NCBI GenBank assembly: GCA_003663045.1
Contig: QMZG01000003.1
Coordinates: forward strand, 1 to 26,080
From: Candidatus Altarchaeales archaeon
Lineage (GTDB): Archaea > Altiarchaeota > Altiarchaeia > IMC4 > QMZM01
DNA length: 26,080 nt
Direction of reading: 5' to 3'
Position numbers and translations under genes: made by a program. Below are positions 1-8,507 of the stretch, in pieces (the first letter of the stretch is position 1; the number at the start of each line of letters is the position of its first letter). The notes under the pieces are model-generated. The model did not search any database and was not told the origin of the DNA. It saw nothing but the letters and a program-made list of their open reading frames with translations.

Positions 1-591
1 ATCAACAGGACCCCCCTTACCAAAGAATTCCCCGGAGCCTTCTGATTTTATTGTGAGGGTATCACCGACACAACACTGGTCTCCGTCCTTCAGATTATAG
101 CCCCTGTCGGTAACGATCTTTGGATTATAATACAGATTCAGTCCAAATCTACCTTTAGGTGGCGTGGGTGGTGTTGGAGTGACCTGATCATGCACACCCC
201 TCATGCCGGTAGTTCTCTGATAAACATCTACTGTAATATCCTTAGAGTCCCATCTCTGATCATCGGTTGAACTCGAAGAGACCGTCATTTTATAGCTTCC
301 AGAAGGGGTGGCGGCAGATGGAGAGATTGTAAGAACTATCTTTTCACTGCTACCTGCAGGGATCGTCGCTCCGTCCTTTGAAAGTTTAGCCCATTGAACC
401 AGGTCTCCAGCCACTATGAAATATACATCATCACTCACATCCTGATTATTCTTCACGGTAACGAAAAACTCCACAGAACTTCCAGTATTCACAATTCCCT
501 TCTCTGGTGAAACAGAGACTTCGATTGGTTTTGCATAAACCATGCTCAGGATAAAGAGTATCGAAATTCCAATTAATAAAATTTTTTTCAT
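1..591 (-). CDS. Exported Ig-like surface protein, C-terminus cut by window edge
   Basis: The frame is open from the ATG at 591 to base 1, giving 197 residues with no stop. It begins MKKILLIGISILFILSMVYA, a clear signal peptide, so the product is exported. Residues about 21-115 form a beta-rich segment (VSVSPEKGIVNTGSSVEFFV, later IPAGSSEKIVLTISP) like the CARDB/NEW3-type Ig-like domains of archaeal envelope proteins. A short Thr/Pro linker (TPTPPTPP, about residue 140) precedes a second beta-rich segment with a Cys pair (DQCCVGDTLTIKSEG). Charged residues follow the start directly and nothing upstream extends the signal peptide, which supports this start. The next gene on the same strand ends 88 bases upstream. 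The function is unknown; an envelope or adhesin role is inferred from architecture only. The remainder, including any membrane anchor, lies outside the window. Confidence 0.85.
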   Translation of the reverse strand, partial: MKKILLIGISILFILSMVYAKPIEVSVSPEKGIVNTGSSVEFFVTVKNNQDVSDDVYFIVAGDLVQWAKLSKDGATIPAGSSEKIVLTISPSAATPSGSYKMTVSSSSTDDQRWDSKDITVDVYQRTTGMRGVHDQVTPTPPTPPKGRFGLNLYYNPKIVTDRGYNLKDGDQCCVGDTLTIKSEGSGEFFGKGGPVD

Positions 592-679
592 TTTCTCTCT
601 TATATCTGATAATATTAAATATATCAACTCTTATATATTACTTTGTATATTAACTAAAACTTTTATATATAACTAAATT
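592..679 (-). promoter_or_regulatory. AT-rich intergenic region with possible archaeal TATA boxes
   Basis: This gap is almost pure A/T. Read on the minus strand it has two TATA-like stretches, around 661-671 (TATATATAAAA) and around 631-640 (TAATATATAA). The second lies about 44 bases from the ATG at 591, which fits a transcript with a short leader. In DNA this AT-rich such matches are weak evidence. No GC-rich hairpin or long T-run terminator for the upstream gene is visible. Confidence 0.35.
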
Positions 680-2293
680 TTATTTCTTATATCTCCATAA
701 TATAGCTATAATAATCAGGATTATAACTAGGGCAACTATCCACAGGTAATTAAAGCCCACTTTCCCTTCTGGTATGGTTGTGGTAACCTCCTTTATGGTG
801 GTTGTTGTCACTGCTGGAGTAATCTTCTCTGTAACCGTAAATGATGCTTCAGCCTTCTTATCTTGTGTTAATTCCCTTACCTTTATCTTATAATTCCCCG
901 TATTCCCTGAGATGAGTATCTTTCCATTAAAAGAACCAGAAATCTCCTTATCCTTTACCGTTTGTATGATCTTCCCTTCCGGATCGGTTACATAGATCAG
1001 GATCTTTCCATTCAATGGCATTCCCAGATTGTCTGTGTAGGTTATTGTATATGGAATTTCTTCTCCCTGTTTAATGCTATCCTTTGCCAATTTTATTGCC
1101 AAATTTCCAGGAACAGAGGCAAATTTGGAATAATCATAAACCAGAGAAACCTTGTCATGGAGATTTCCTTTATCATCGTAGAGATCCGCATTCAGAACAA
1201 GATAGTTAAGATTCTTAGTAGGGGTAAACTCCAGCATTTTGCCCATCGGCGTTGAAGTTACTTCAAATGGTCCATAGCCTTCTTTGAGAATAGAATTTCC
1301 ATTGGCATCCAATATCTCAAGGGTCCCCTTTCCATTGAATACACTTGAATAATCAGTAGAACCGGACATGCACATGAATAATGTCGTTTTTTGACCCTTG
1401 ATTAATGGAAACTTATCTAAGCCCAGATAGATAAATCTCCCCTTCGCTCCTGTTATTGGAATTCTCAACTTTAGTATGGATTTTTCATCCCCAGTCGTTG
1501 CGGTGAATTTTACAAGGTATGTATTTGATGGCAATGCGGGAAGTTCATATGTGATTTCTTCCTTACTATTGGCTCCCAATGAAACTGTTTTCTCTACCGT
1601 ATAAGAATCTATGGCTTTATCTGTGGTATCATCCCATTCATAGGTCGTAAGTTTAACACTAACTTGCTTTGCAGGACCTTCATTAACCAATTTTGTTTTA
1701 ATCTTTATAGGTACACTTTCATAGGCGGTTGTCGGCACTCCAAATTCATATTTTTTATCATTCAAATAGGTATCATCCTTACTGAAGTATATCCTGGAGG
1801 CGGTAGTACTTTTCACATCGAAGGTAGTCATCTCACCCGGAACTCCTGGAGGCCCATAGGGGAGTATACTTAAGCCCGCTAGATTGAAAAAATCTCCAAC
1901 GATGAAGTATGTTTTTACAATATATTCCCCAGATTTCGCTCCACTAGGAACTGTCCAGGTAAATTCCTTCTCTACAACATCATTGTACATCAAATTTATG
2001 TCTTTTTCAACAAAGAATTCATCAATCATCTGTTCTCCTTGTACTGGATCATTATAGAATATCTGCACCCTTACAGAGCCTTCCACTATTGGAGATTTCA
2101 TCTGGCTAAATAAACTGTAAGAAATCACAACCTCATCGCCTGGGGAATAAGATGCCTTCTCTGTCATTAGATCATCAAATATCAATCCACTCTGGAACTC
2201 ATAGTACTTAAAACAATCTACATCCTCAACAGCAGCCATCACAATCTGACTTAAAATCATCAAACCCAGAAATATAGAAAATATTTTTTTCAT
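680..2293 (-). CDS. Exported multi-Ig surface protein with Thr linker and C-terminal membrane anchor
   Basis: This 537-residue protein starts MKKIFSIFLGLMILSQIVMA, a signal peptide; a GTG nine bases upstream would only add VVK and is not preferred. The body is a string of beta-rich Ig-like segments: around 30-150 (SYSPGDEVVISYSLFS), 180-270 (conserved VNEGPAKQVSVKL pattern), 280-380 and 385-480 (IKQGEEIPYTITYTDNLGMP). A short Thr-rich linker (about 493-508, TTTTIKEVTTTIPEG) leads to one membrane helix (about 514-534) and a basic tail WRYKK. The topology is type I: outside body, single anchor, tiny cytoplasmic tail. No catalytic motif is seen. The NEW3/CARDB-like segments suggest a stalk or S-layer-associated role. 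It may be a free-standing unit, since it has its own AT-rich upstream region and no overlap with its neighbours. Confidence 0.85.
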   Translation of the reverse strand: MKKIFSIFLGLMILSQIVMAAVEDVDCFKYYEFQSGLIFDDLMTEKASYSPGDEVVISYSLFSQMKSPIVEGSVRVQIFYNDPVQGEQMIDEFFVEKDINLMYNDVVEKEFTWTVPSGAKSGEYIVKTYFIVGDFFNLAGLSILPYGPPGVPGEMTTFDVKSTTASRIYFSKDDTYLNDKKYEFGVPTTAYESVPIKIKTKLVNEGPAKQVSVKLTTYEWDDTTDKAIDSYTVEKTVSLGANSKEEITYELPALPSNTYLVKFTATTGDEKSILKLRIPITGAKGRFIYLGLDKFPLIKGQKTTLFMCMSGSTDYSSVFNGKGTLEILDANGNSILKEGYGPFEVTSTPMGKMLEFTPTKNLNYLVLNADLYDDKGNLHDKVSLVYDYSKFASVPGNLAIKLAKDSIKQGEEIPYTITYTDNLGMPLNGKILIYVTDPEGKIIQTVKDKEISGSFNGKILISGNTGNYKIKVRELTQDKKAEASFTVTEKITPAVTTTTIKEVTTTIPEGKVGFNYLWIVALVIILIIIAILWRYKK

Positions 2294-2357
2294 TTTTACC
2301 ACATTTTACATTTTTAATTTCATTTTTAACTATTTTATTAACTTTATTTTATTATTT

Positions 2358-2389
2358 AATTTTATTATTTAGTAATTTTATTATTTAGT
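2358..2389. repeat. Two tandem 16-bp copies of an AT-rich unit
   Basis: The unit AATTTTATTATTTAGT occurs at 2358-2373 and again without a gap at 2374-2389. Degenerate relatives (TTTATTTTATTATTTAATT) lie just to the left. It falls in the 135-base gap before the 680-2293 gene, between its probable promoter and its start. It may be polymerase slippage in AT-rich DNA or part of a long leader; no protein-binding motif is recognised. Confidence 0.7.
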
Positions 2390-2394
2390 ATATC

Positions 2395-2412
2395 CCTTTA
2401 AATACCTTTCGT
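2395..2412 (-). promoter_or_regulatory. Possible BRE/TATA element for the 680-2293 gene
   Basis: On the minus strand the sequence reads CGAAAGGTATTTAAAGGG, a purine-rich block followed by TATTTAAA, like an archaeal BRE plus TATA box. It is about 105 bases upstream of the ATG at 2293, so using it would give a leader of roughly 80 bases that holds the tandem 16-bp repeats. Nearer AT-rich matches exist, so the assignment is tentative. Confidence 0.35.
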
Positions 2413-2428
2413 TTTTATTATCAAATTA

Positions 2429-3418
2429 TTATCTATAAATTCCACACGGTGGATCGGGATCTGAGGGATCACAAACTATTACAGAACCTGGAGGACAGCT
2501 TCCGTCATTAAACTGCTCAGGACAAATCCCATCTGAATCACCACAATTAAACCAGATACCGGCAATCTTTACAGCTCGTATTATACACCAGTTCCCAGGT
2601 AGGGTAGTAGTTGTTGTTCCAGGAATTGTAGTTGTTGTAGTAATGATTAAATTATCGCATTCAAATCTCATTATATCTGTGCCTTTGATAAGATAGTTAA
2701 CAAAAGGTACTGTAATTAGAATTATAATCAAACCCACGATCACCTGTATTATCCTACTCTTTGCTTCCTCTCTCTTTCTGGGCTCTTCAGATGTTATATA
2801 CCTAATCCCAGCCATAATTAATAACAGTGATGCGAGACAACCTACGATAAACCAAATTTGTTGGAGGATTAGACACATGGCATAGGTGATATGTCTTTTT
2901 ACTATATCTAAAGATATTAAAGGCGAGATTAGGGTTGTGGTAGTAACTGAAACTGTAGTAGTGGTCTCTGGGATGGTTGTAGTTGTTGTCCATGGAATGG
3001 TTGTGGTAGTAACTGAAACTGTAGTAGTGGTCTCTGGGATGGTTGTAGTTGTTGTCTCAGTTGATATAACATTTATACTGATGCACTCTGGTGTGGTTGA
3101 TCTGCCCTGGAGGACATTATCTCTAACAAATCCGCAGTATTCATAATAACCGGCGAGATTTTCTGTTATTATCCAGCTATGATTACATTCCTGCTGAATT
3201 CCAACACAGTCATATCTGTTCCATGTTCCATTATACTGGGCCCAGAGTTCAGCTATATCGATATCATCACTCCCTTCCACAGTAATGGTTATATTATCAC
3301 CAGCATACACTACCGTGGGGTAAACACTCAACGTTCCAGATGGTGGATCGTCAGCCTCTGCAGTAGAGATTAAAAGTAGGCATAATGATATGCACAATAA
3401 TATCGCTTTAGATTTCAT
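2429..3418 (-). CDS. Exported Ig + Thr-linker + VirB2-like membrane hairpin protein
   Basis: This is a 329-residue protein. The chosen start is the ATG at 3418, which overlaps the upstream stop as ATGA and begins the signal peptide MKSKAILLCISLCLLLISTA; longer frames upstream run into the previous gene. Order of parts: signal peptide; Ig-like domain about 24-115 starting DDPP with YEYC near its end; Thr-rich linker about 119-162 (TTTTTIP, TTTTVSV); two membrane helices about 175-250 joined by a basic loop (ITSEEPRKREEAKSRI); a second Thr linker about 258-275; and a Cys-rich tail (GDSDGICPEQF, DPDPPC). The hairpin (two helices with a short R/K-rich loop) resembles TrbC/VirB2-type pilins and recurs in two neighbours and in the five polytopic proteins downstream. 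Its Ig domain resembles the N-terminal repeats of the giant protein at 11831. A structural or pilin-like role is inferred. Confidence 0.85.
   Translation of the reverse strand: MKSKAILLCISLCLLLISTAEADDPPSGTLSVYPTVVYAGDNITITVEGSDDIDIAELWAQYNGTWNRYDCVGIQQECNHSWIITENLAGYYEYCGFVRDNVLQGRSTTPECISINVISTETTTTTIPETTTTVSVTTTTIPWTTTTTIPETTTTVSVTTTTLISPLISLDIVKRHITYAMCLILQQIWFIVGCLASLLLIMAGIRYITSEEPRKREEAKSRIIQVIVGLIIILITVPFVNYLIKGTDIMRFECDNLIITTTTTIPGTTTTTLPGNWCIIRAVKIAGIWFNCGDSDGICPEQFNDGSCPPGSVIVCDPSDPDPPCGIYR
2933..3056. repeat. 66-bp-period tandem duplication encoding the Thr-rich linker
   Basis: Bases 2933-2990 and 2999-3056 are identical over 58 bases, separated by 8 bases (CATGGAAT), so the period is 66 bases or 22 codons. 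In the minus-strand protein each unit encodes a TTTIPETTTTVSVTTTT-type block. The in-frame period allows linker length to change without a frameshift. Confidence 0.9.
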
Positions 3419-4968
3419 TCTCTTATCCTTACCCTCATATAGATTATAAGGATGACTATGATTACCACAATCATGGTGATGATGTATGGAAGATAATTCA
3501 CCCCAATTTTGCAATCTATATCCATTTCGGGATCACAATCTGGATCGCAGATTCCATCATCTAATCCATCACAATAATTATCTAATGAACCAGATGGACA
3601 ATCCTGAGGACAGTTATCGTAATTCTCTCCCGGATCACAAGAATCATCGCCACAGGTCACGGGTTTAGGACAATCCTGAGGGCAATTTTCATAATTTTCT
3701 CCTTCACCTTCATCGCATTTTCCATTCCCACATAATTCCTCTAAGCAATCAATATCCTCTCTAGCTTTACAATCTGGATCGCAGATTCCATCTGCTATAG
3801 AATCGCAATAGTTATCTCTGGATCCCGAAGGACAGTCCTGTGGACAATTTTCATAGTTTTCTCCCCTCCTGAAGTCACAGGTGGTATCCCCACACACCAA
3901 TGGAATGCAGTCAATATCAAACCCTTTGGCACAATCCGGATCGCAGATTCCATCCTTAATCTTGTCGCAATATCCATCTGCAGAACCAGAGGGACAATCC
4001 TCGGGACAGTTGAGATAATTTTCATACCTATCTGTTTCGCAAACGCCATTATTATTGCAAACTATGATTTCAATAAATGCTCTATTAGATTCCTTAAAGA
4101 AGTTTTCATCGGGTATGGAAAAACTAAAGCCCTTCAGATTCATTTCAGTTATTCCCCTAGATTCCAAGAGTTTCAATCTATACTCAAATATCTTTTCTTC
4201 CCCGGGATTGAGCCTGAATTCCCTTCTAAATATCCAGAATGTTGGCTCAATCGGTGATGTTGGAACCGCTTTCTCAAATTCACTCTCATCTATTGGGGTG
4301 AATAAATCTGCCATGTAACTGTCCGTCATACTGCAATCATAGGACACATCATCCTCATTCTTTATAGTAGCCCTAACTATAACTGTGTCACCCTTCTTTA
4401 TTTTTCTTGGACTTATCTCCTTCTTCAGTACGATCCCGATCTCTTTATTAATCCATGAGAGGCGGATGTCGGTCACTGGAACATAATCTGTTTTTATCCA
4501 TCTAACCTCAAAATCACTCATTGTGGTTGGCTCTGTGTTCATTCCCGTAATAGTGGGTTTAGACTGGAAACTAACTATGAATTCTCCATTTTCTGCCTTA
4601 TTCCCAATATATTTTCCATTCAGTAGAAGATTAAAATCAATACTCAATGAATAAGGACTTCCCTCTAATATTTTTGATGTTTTCATAGACAGAAGCTTTT
4701 CCTCATACTCATCAAGTATTATTTTGCCACCTTCCAGGCTCTGACCAAAGGCATAGTATCCATAGTTAATAGAAACCTTTTCCCCAGTATTCTTTAAGAG
4801 ATATTCGGCACTGGCATTCAGGATGGCTTTTTGGTTTTCATACTTTACCTCAATTGTAACGTTTTCCTCCTTCAGAACAACATCACCGGTATAATAAAGA
4901 CCCGCGTTAACATTGACCGCTATTAATAATAACGGCAATATCCAACAAATTTTTTGTATTCCACTCAT
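3415..4968 (-). CDS. Exported protein with four Cys-rich repeats and C-terminal anchor
   Basis: This is a 517-residue protein starting MSGIQKICWILPLLLIAVNV, a signal peptide; a strong ribosome site AGGAGGT sits five bases before the ATG at 4968 and fixes this start. Residues about 25-300 are beta-rich without recognised motifs. Residues about 303-485 hold the repeat pair [CG.G.CD..GENY.NCPQDC] and [SGS.DNYCD...DGICDPDC....DIDC], with four copies of the first and three of the second. One membrane helix follows (about 491-511) with a basic tail RVRIRE. The conserved cysteines probably form disulfides outside the cell; the DPDC/DIDC acidic pattern recalls calcium-binding repeats such as thrombospondin type 3, but this is only a resemblance. 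Two related anchors are encoded at 7382-8485 and 17259-18749. The stop overlaps the next start as ATGA, so it is probably translated together with the hairpin protein downstream. Confidence 0.87.
   Translation of the reverse strand: MSGIQKICWILPLLLIAVNVNAGLYYTGDVVLKEENVTIEVKYENQKAILNASAEYLLKNTGEKVSINYGYYAFGQSLEGGKIILDEYEEKLLSMKTSKILEGSPYSLSIDFNLLLNGKYIGNKAENGEFIVSFQSKPTITGMNTEPTTMSDFEVRWIKTDYVPVTDIRLSWINKEIGIVLKKEISPRKIKKGDTVIVRATIKNEDDVSYDCSMTDSYMADLFTPIDESEFEKAVPTSPIEPTFWIFRREFRLNPGEEKIFEYRLKLLESRGITEMNLKGFSFSIPDENFFKESNRAFIEIIVCNNNGVCETDRYENYLNCPEDCPSGSADGYCDKIKDGICDPDCAKGFDIDCIPLVCGDTTCDFRRGENYENCPQDCPSGSRDNYCDSIADGICDPDCKAREDIDCLEELCGNGKCDEGEGENYENCPQDCPKPVTCGDDSCDPGENYDNCPQDCPSGSLDNYCDGLDDGICDPDCDPEMDIDCKIGVNYLPYIITMIVVIIVILIIYMRVRIRE
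3542..3603. repeat. 62-bp segment nearly identical to 7518-7579
   Basis: This segment differs at one base from 7518-7579 in the neighbouring Cys-repeat gene and encodes the same SGSLDNYCDGLDDGICDP block just before each gene's membrane anchor. The rest of the two genes is clearly more diverged, so recent gene conversion or strong constraint is possible. Confidence 0.85.
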
Positions 4969-4973
4969 TTTTG

Positions 4974-4980
4974 ACCTCCT
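4974..4980 (-). promoter_or_regulatory. Strong ribosome binding site AGGAGGT
   Basis: Minus-strand AGGAGGT followed by CAAAA and the ATG at 4968. It is the best Shine-Dalgarno match in the window and decides the start of the 3415-4968 gene against the 19-codon longer frame that would overlap the upstream gene. Confidence 0.85.
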
Positions 4981-5010
4981 TACTAAGTTTACTGAGTTTT
5001 TACTAAGTTG
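4981..5010. repeat. Three short ACTAAGTTT-like repeats in a 44-base gap
   Basis: On the plus strand ACTAAGTTT (4982-4990), ACTGAGTTT (4991-4999) and ACTAAGTTG (5002-5010) fill the gap between the 5013-7340 stop and the strong ribosome site. They could be an operator-like or mRNA-processing site, or simple slippage; nothing in the sequence decides. Confidence 0.5.
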
Positions 5011-5012
5011 AA

Positions 5013-7340
5013 CTATGAACCACATATGTCATGATATGCATAGTCCGTATAACCGCTATGAGGTCCATATCCACCGCAGGGATAACCCCCACTTGAGAGC
5101 ATGCTACTCCAAGGCGCACCAGAGGAACTACCAGCTTGAGGATCTACATATTCCCATCTATTGCCTATCTTTGCGGCATTAAATGCATGGCCTGGACCAA
5201 CCTTAAAGGCAATACAGTTCTCTGAGATGCCTGCAGTTCTTGCCATGCTGATGTATAAGTGAGCATAATCGTCACAATCGCCATGATATTCATATACCCC
5301 TCCGGGACAACAAGACGGTGATAATGTTATGGTGTCATCCCCGGAAAGCCAAACATCACCACCACCACAACTCCAACCACTTAGACAAGTACAGACGCTT
5401 CTTCCAGAACACTCGACACAGTTATAGGCACAAACGGAACCTGGGGTATCGCAGAGATAGCCCATATTTCTTATTTCCCATTCATACAATGCCTGTAATC
5501 TCTGATCTGATGTCAATTCATCTGGATTATTAACATCCCAATCGGGATGGTTACTTATTCCCTCGGCGAGTGCGACTGCAACTGCATTACTGACAGAACC
5601 ACCCATGGATATAGTTTCTGCACTCGATGTATATTTTTGGACGATGATGGGGCCAGCCACACCCACAATAGGAACACCTGGACCCTTCTCAGAGAATGTA
5701 AGACAGGGATCACAGATAACATCTATGTCACTCTTCATATCCATAGCCCTTAGATTTAATTGATCCATAACCTCAAAGCTAATGTCGTGAATTCCTTGAT
5801 ATAATCCCGGGGAATTAACTGGTACTAATATGCTATGTATCACATTCTCCTCAGATATGTTTCCCTGTGCAAATATCCTGCCATCGGCCTTCCATTTAAC
5901 ACTATAAGGGGGCAATCCACCATATGCCTTTCCAGTAAAATTGGCAGAAAGACCCTTACAATATCCCGCCGTACTTTCACCATCATTCGATGGTATGAGT
6001 ATTTCTGCCCTTAATGGTTTGACAACCATCACATCTATGCTATCTACAGCAGTATTTCCCCCACAATCCTTCACCGTTAATGTGATATGATGCCAACCCA
6101 ATGGCATGTCTGTTGTATTCATGGTAAAGGTTTTGTCATTACTTAACAAGCCCATTACATCAGAAGACCAATTATATCTATAAGAATCTCCAGTACATGG
6201 CATGCCATAAACACCAACACCTTCGAATGTTATTGTTCTCGCAGATTCATAGATAATCCCAGAGTTATCCTCTGGCTTGATAATCAATGCCCGTAATGGA
6301 TTTATATTAACAATAACTTTATCCTCATCATAAAAATCATCATCATCCTTAATTCTTAAAGTAACAACATAGGTTCCAAATTCCGAGTAGGTATGTTCTA
6401 CGATAACGCCAGTTTCAATGGTTCCATCACCGAAATTCCATTTATATTCCACTATGCTCCCATCGGGATCTTCTGATTTGGATGCATCAAAATAGATCAC
6501 TCTGTTTAATTCAGAATAAATGTACTTTAGCAATGCCGGTCTAGAATTCCCAACCCTGGCATCTGCCACTGGTTTTTGAGCCTCTGAGGATACCGGCGTG
6601 AGAGGAGGCTTTTTATAGATAATATCTACAAAATTTGTAGCTACTATTATAACAATCAATGCCATAATGACATACATAATAGATCTCTTGGCATTTTCTC
6701 TGCTTAATGGATCAATGGATGTTAATAATTTAACGCCGCTAATTACTAACATTAAAATAGCAATTCCAGCCGAAATTCCATAGATGATATTCTTAATATC
6801 CCCAGAACTCTTCTTTAGTTCATAGTCTGATTTACATTCTTCACAAAGATCTTGTTCTCTGGGAGGCATAACTGGGATTTTACATTCCCTTTTAAGTAGT
6901 TCATCATTGTATTCATATCCATGCTCCTTACAATAACCCTGTATGGAAAGAGAGGTACATTCCCCATTGGCCATGCATCTATAACCAGATGGGCAACCAT
7001 CTATTCTACAATCTGGGCCCTTCTTTGACATTATACACCCCTCAGTAGTAAATTCACAGCCATTAGGAATGCCACAAGGATTTTCTTCACACGATCTTTT
7101 GTCGGGATAATCCCCACAGGAATCTATATCAAAATTTCCATTCTGGCAGTTATAACATTTATTATCCCAGAACCAGCATCCCTGAATTCTAAGGTCCTCT
7201 TTATATCTATGGTTGCATCTCAAATAACACAAATCTTTATCGCAGAGATAACCGCAACACTCGCTGCATTCATCACTATACACTATCATAGATAGAAAGA
7301 GGATACATAAAGCTATCCATATAAGTACACTTTTCCTCAT
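5013..7340 (-). CDS. Exported hairpin + PKD + Ig + transglutaminase-like protein
   Basis: This is a 775-residue protein. Order of parts: signal peptide 1-22; Cys-rich region about 23-175 (CSECCGYLCDKDLCYLRC); VirB2-like hairpin about 184-241 with loop DPLSRENAKRS; PKD domain about 257-347 (FDASKSEDPDG, VEYKWNFGDGT); an Ig-like domain about 350-445 (GMPC, FTMNTT, ITLTVKDCGG); another about 450-550 (FTGKAYGGLPPY); and a C-terminal transglutaminase-like domain. The catalytic triad is visible: Cys689 in GDCDDYAHLY, His718 in GPGHAFN and Asp733 in WEYVDPQAG. Such domains act as cysteine peptidases or amide cross-linkers; the substrate is unknown. The ATG at 7340 has a TATA-like box about 29 bases upstream, consistent with a leaderless transcript. 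The domain order equals that of the two genes at 11784-8508 joined, without the vWA, so the proteins are probably paralogous parts of one assembly. Confidence 0.9.
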   Translation of the reverse strand: MRKSVLIWIALCILFLSMIVYSDECSECCGYLCDKDLCYLRCNHRYKEDLRIQGCWFWDNKCYNCQNGNFDIDSCGDYPDKRSCEENPCGIPNGCEFTTEGCIMSKKGPDCRIDGCPSGYRCMANGECTSLSIQGYCKEHGYEYNDELLKRECKIPVMPPREQDLCEECKSDYELKKSSGDIKNIIYGISAGIAILMLVISGVKLLTSIDPLSRENAKRSIMYVIMALIVIIVATNFVDIIYKKPPLTPVSSEAQKPVADARVGNSRPALLKYIYSELNRVIYFDASKSEDPDGSIVEYKWNFGDGTIETGVIVEHTYSEFGTYVVTLRIKDDDDFYDEDKVIVNINPLRALIIKPEDNSGIIYESARTITFEGVGVYGMPCTGDSYRYNWSSDVMGLLSNDKTFTMNTTDMPLGWHHITLTVKDCGGNTAVDSIDVMVVKPLRAEILIPSNDGESTAGYCKGLSANFTGKAYGGLPPYSVKWKADGRIFAQGNISEENVIHSILVPVNSPGLYQGIHDISFEVMDQLNLRAMDMKSDIDVICDPCLTFSEKGPGVPIVGVAGPIIVQKYTSSAETISMGGSVSNAVAVALAEGISNHPDWDVNNPDELTSDQRLQALYEWEIRNMGYLCDTPGSVCAYNCVECSGRSVCTCLSGWSCGGGDVWLSGDDTITLSPSCCPGGVYEYHGDCDDYAHLYISMARTAGISENCIAFKVGPGHAFNAAKIGNRWEYVDPQAGSSSGAPWSSMLSSGGYPCGGYGPHSGYTDYAYHDICGS

Positions 7341-7363
7341 ATTAATTTAGATATTAACAGCTT

Positions 7364-7375
7364 ACTATAAATAGT
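7364..7375 (-). promoter_or_regulatory. Probable TATA box for the 5013-7340 gene
   Basis: The minus strand reads ACTATTTATAGT with A-rich sequence just upstream (AAAA), like BRE plus TATA. Its centre is about 29 bases before the ATG at 7340. Archaeal transcription starts about 25 bases after the TATA centre, so a leaderless or near-leaderless mRNA is expected. It lies in the 41-base gap after the 7382-8485 stop and suggests an internal promoter in the minus-strand run. Confidence 0.5.
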
Positions 7376-7381
7376 TTTTGT

Positions 7382-8485
7382 TTATTCTTCTTCACCCTTC
7401 TGTGCCTTTAATTTTCTATATATTAAAAAGATGATGATAATTATCACAAGGGTCAGGGTAATGTAAGGGAGAATATCCATCCCTTTACAGTCTGGGTCTT
7501 CTCCTCCCCTACAGTCGGGATCGCAGATTCCGTCATCTAATCCATCACAATAATTATCTAATGAACCAGATGGACAATCTTCTGGGCAGATGAAATAATT
7601 CTCACCTTCCATATATTCACATTTATTATTTCCGCATGCCCCCGGACAATCCGGATCTATCTTGGGAGAACAATCTGGATCGCAGATTCCATCTTTTATT
7701 GCATCACAGTAATTATCCCTTCCTCCAGAAGGACAATCCTCGGGACAGTTACCATAGTTTTCTTTTTCTTCGCAGATATCATCCCCACAGATTACGGGTT
7801 TAGGACAATCCTGAGGACAATTTTCATAATTTTCCCCTTTTAATTTCTCGCATTTTCCGTCTCCACATTTTGCCTTTATACAATCTGGGTCTACACTTGG
7901 GGCACAATCCGGATCACAGATTCCATCCCGTATTGGATCACAGATCTCATCGGGAAACCCCAGGGGACAATCCTCGGGACAGTTGATAGAATTTTCATTT
8001 ATATCCCACTCACAAATCCCATTGGCATTACATCTGACAAAGACGGTGAGGGGATTGGAACGAAATGTTCCCAAGTATGTATATGCCTTCGTGGGCCCTA
8101 TGATGTAATATCCCAAATTCAGTGGTTTAATTTTATAATTAATAACCTTTTCGGAATTTGGCTCCAGTGTAAATTTCCATTCATAGTATGGAGGAAACCA
8201 GGTGATCTTTCCGGATGGGGCCTCGGGGGTTATAAGCTCTGGAGGGTCTATTGGCTCAGCATCTTCCACCATCTCATTCAATGTTACAGGTACCGCTTCT
8301 GAAAGTTTATTATGGATTTTTATATCCACAGAAAGAATTTCACCTATCCTTATCTCCTCTGGAGCGGTTTTCTCTATTATTATCTCTTCTGCCCATGCTC
8401 CCTCAATAAAAAGTAATAAAAATAAACCGAGAACTAAAAATACCGCAACGGTTTTACCAAATTTTTTGAATTTATTTAGTTTCAT
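7382..8485 (-). CDS. Exported protein with Cys-rich repeats and C-terminal anchor
   Basis: This is a 367-residue protein from the ATG at 8485. The start MKLNKFKKFGKTVAVFLVLG gives a basic n-region and a long hydrophobic core ending EGAWA, so a signal peptide is likely; an upstream ATG at 8518 would overlap the previous gene and is less likely. Residues about 34-148 make one Ig-like domain of the DUF11/CARDB type (IGEILSVDIKIHNKLSEAVP, LEPNSEKVINYKIKP). Residues about 150-335 hold four NCPxDC units alternating with three YCD/ICD...DGICDPDC units, as in the 3415-4968 protein. A membrane helix (about 338-356) and a charged tail (KLKAQKGEEE) end it. It lies 22 bases after the vWA/transglutaminase gene, probably in the same transcript. 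A disulfide-rich stalk or anchor is inferred; no enzyme motif is seen. Confidence 0.87.
   Translation of the reverse strand: MKLNKFKKFGKTVAVFLVLGLFLLLFIEGAWAEEIIIEKTAPEEIRIGEILSVDIKIHNKLSEAVPVTLNEMVEDAEPIDPPELITPEAPSGKITWFPPYYEWKFTLEPNSEKVINYKIKPLNLGYYIIGPTKAYTYLGTFRSNPLTVFVRCNANGICEWDINENSINCPEDCPLGFPDEICDPIRDGICDPDCAPSVDPDCIKAKCGDGKCEKLKGENYENCPQDCPKPVICGDDICEEKENYGNCPEDCPSGGRDNYCDAIKDGICDPDCSPKIDPDCPGACGNNKCEYMEGENYFICPEDCPSGSLDNYCDGLDDGICDPDCRGGEDPDCKGMDILPYITLTLVIIIIIFLIYRKLKAQKGEEE
7518..7579. repeat. 62-bp segment nearly identical to 3542-3603
   Basis: This is the partner of 3542-3603 with one differing base (A to G in the ATTCC-TCATC part). It lies in the last Cys-repeat before the membrane anchor. 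Confidence 0.85.
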
Positions 8486-8507
8486 CGTAACGTTTAACTC
8501 TATAACA

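Noticed and set aside
2294..2428. A small RNA gene in the AT-rich gap
   Set aside because: It has almost no G or C, no stable stem, and only tandem AT-rich repeats plus a possible promoter.
2886..3146. Plus-strand frame rich in VVV and TETVVVV
   Set aside because: It is the antisense reading of the ACN threonine-codon linker of the 2429-3418 gene; it has no start context of its own.
4981..5010. Short repeats as a CRISPR leader or origin iterons
   Set aside because: There are only three 9-base copies with no spacers, and the neighbourhood has no cas or replication gene.
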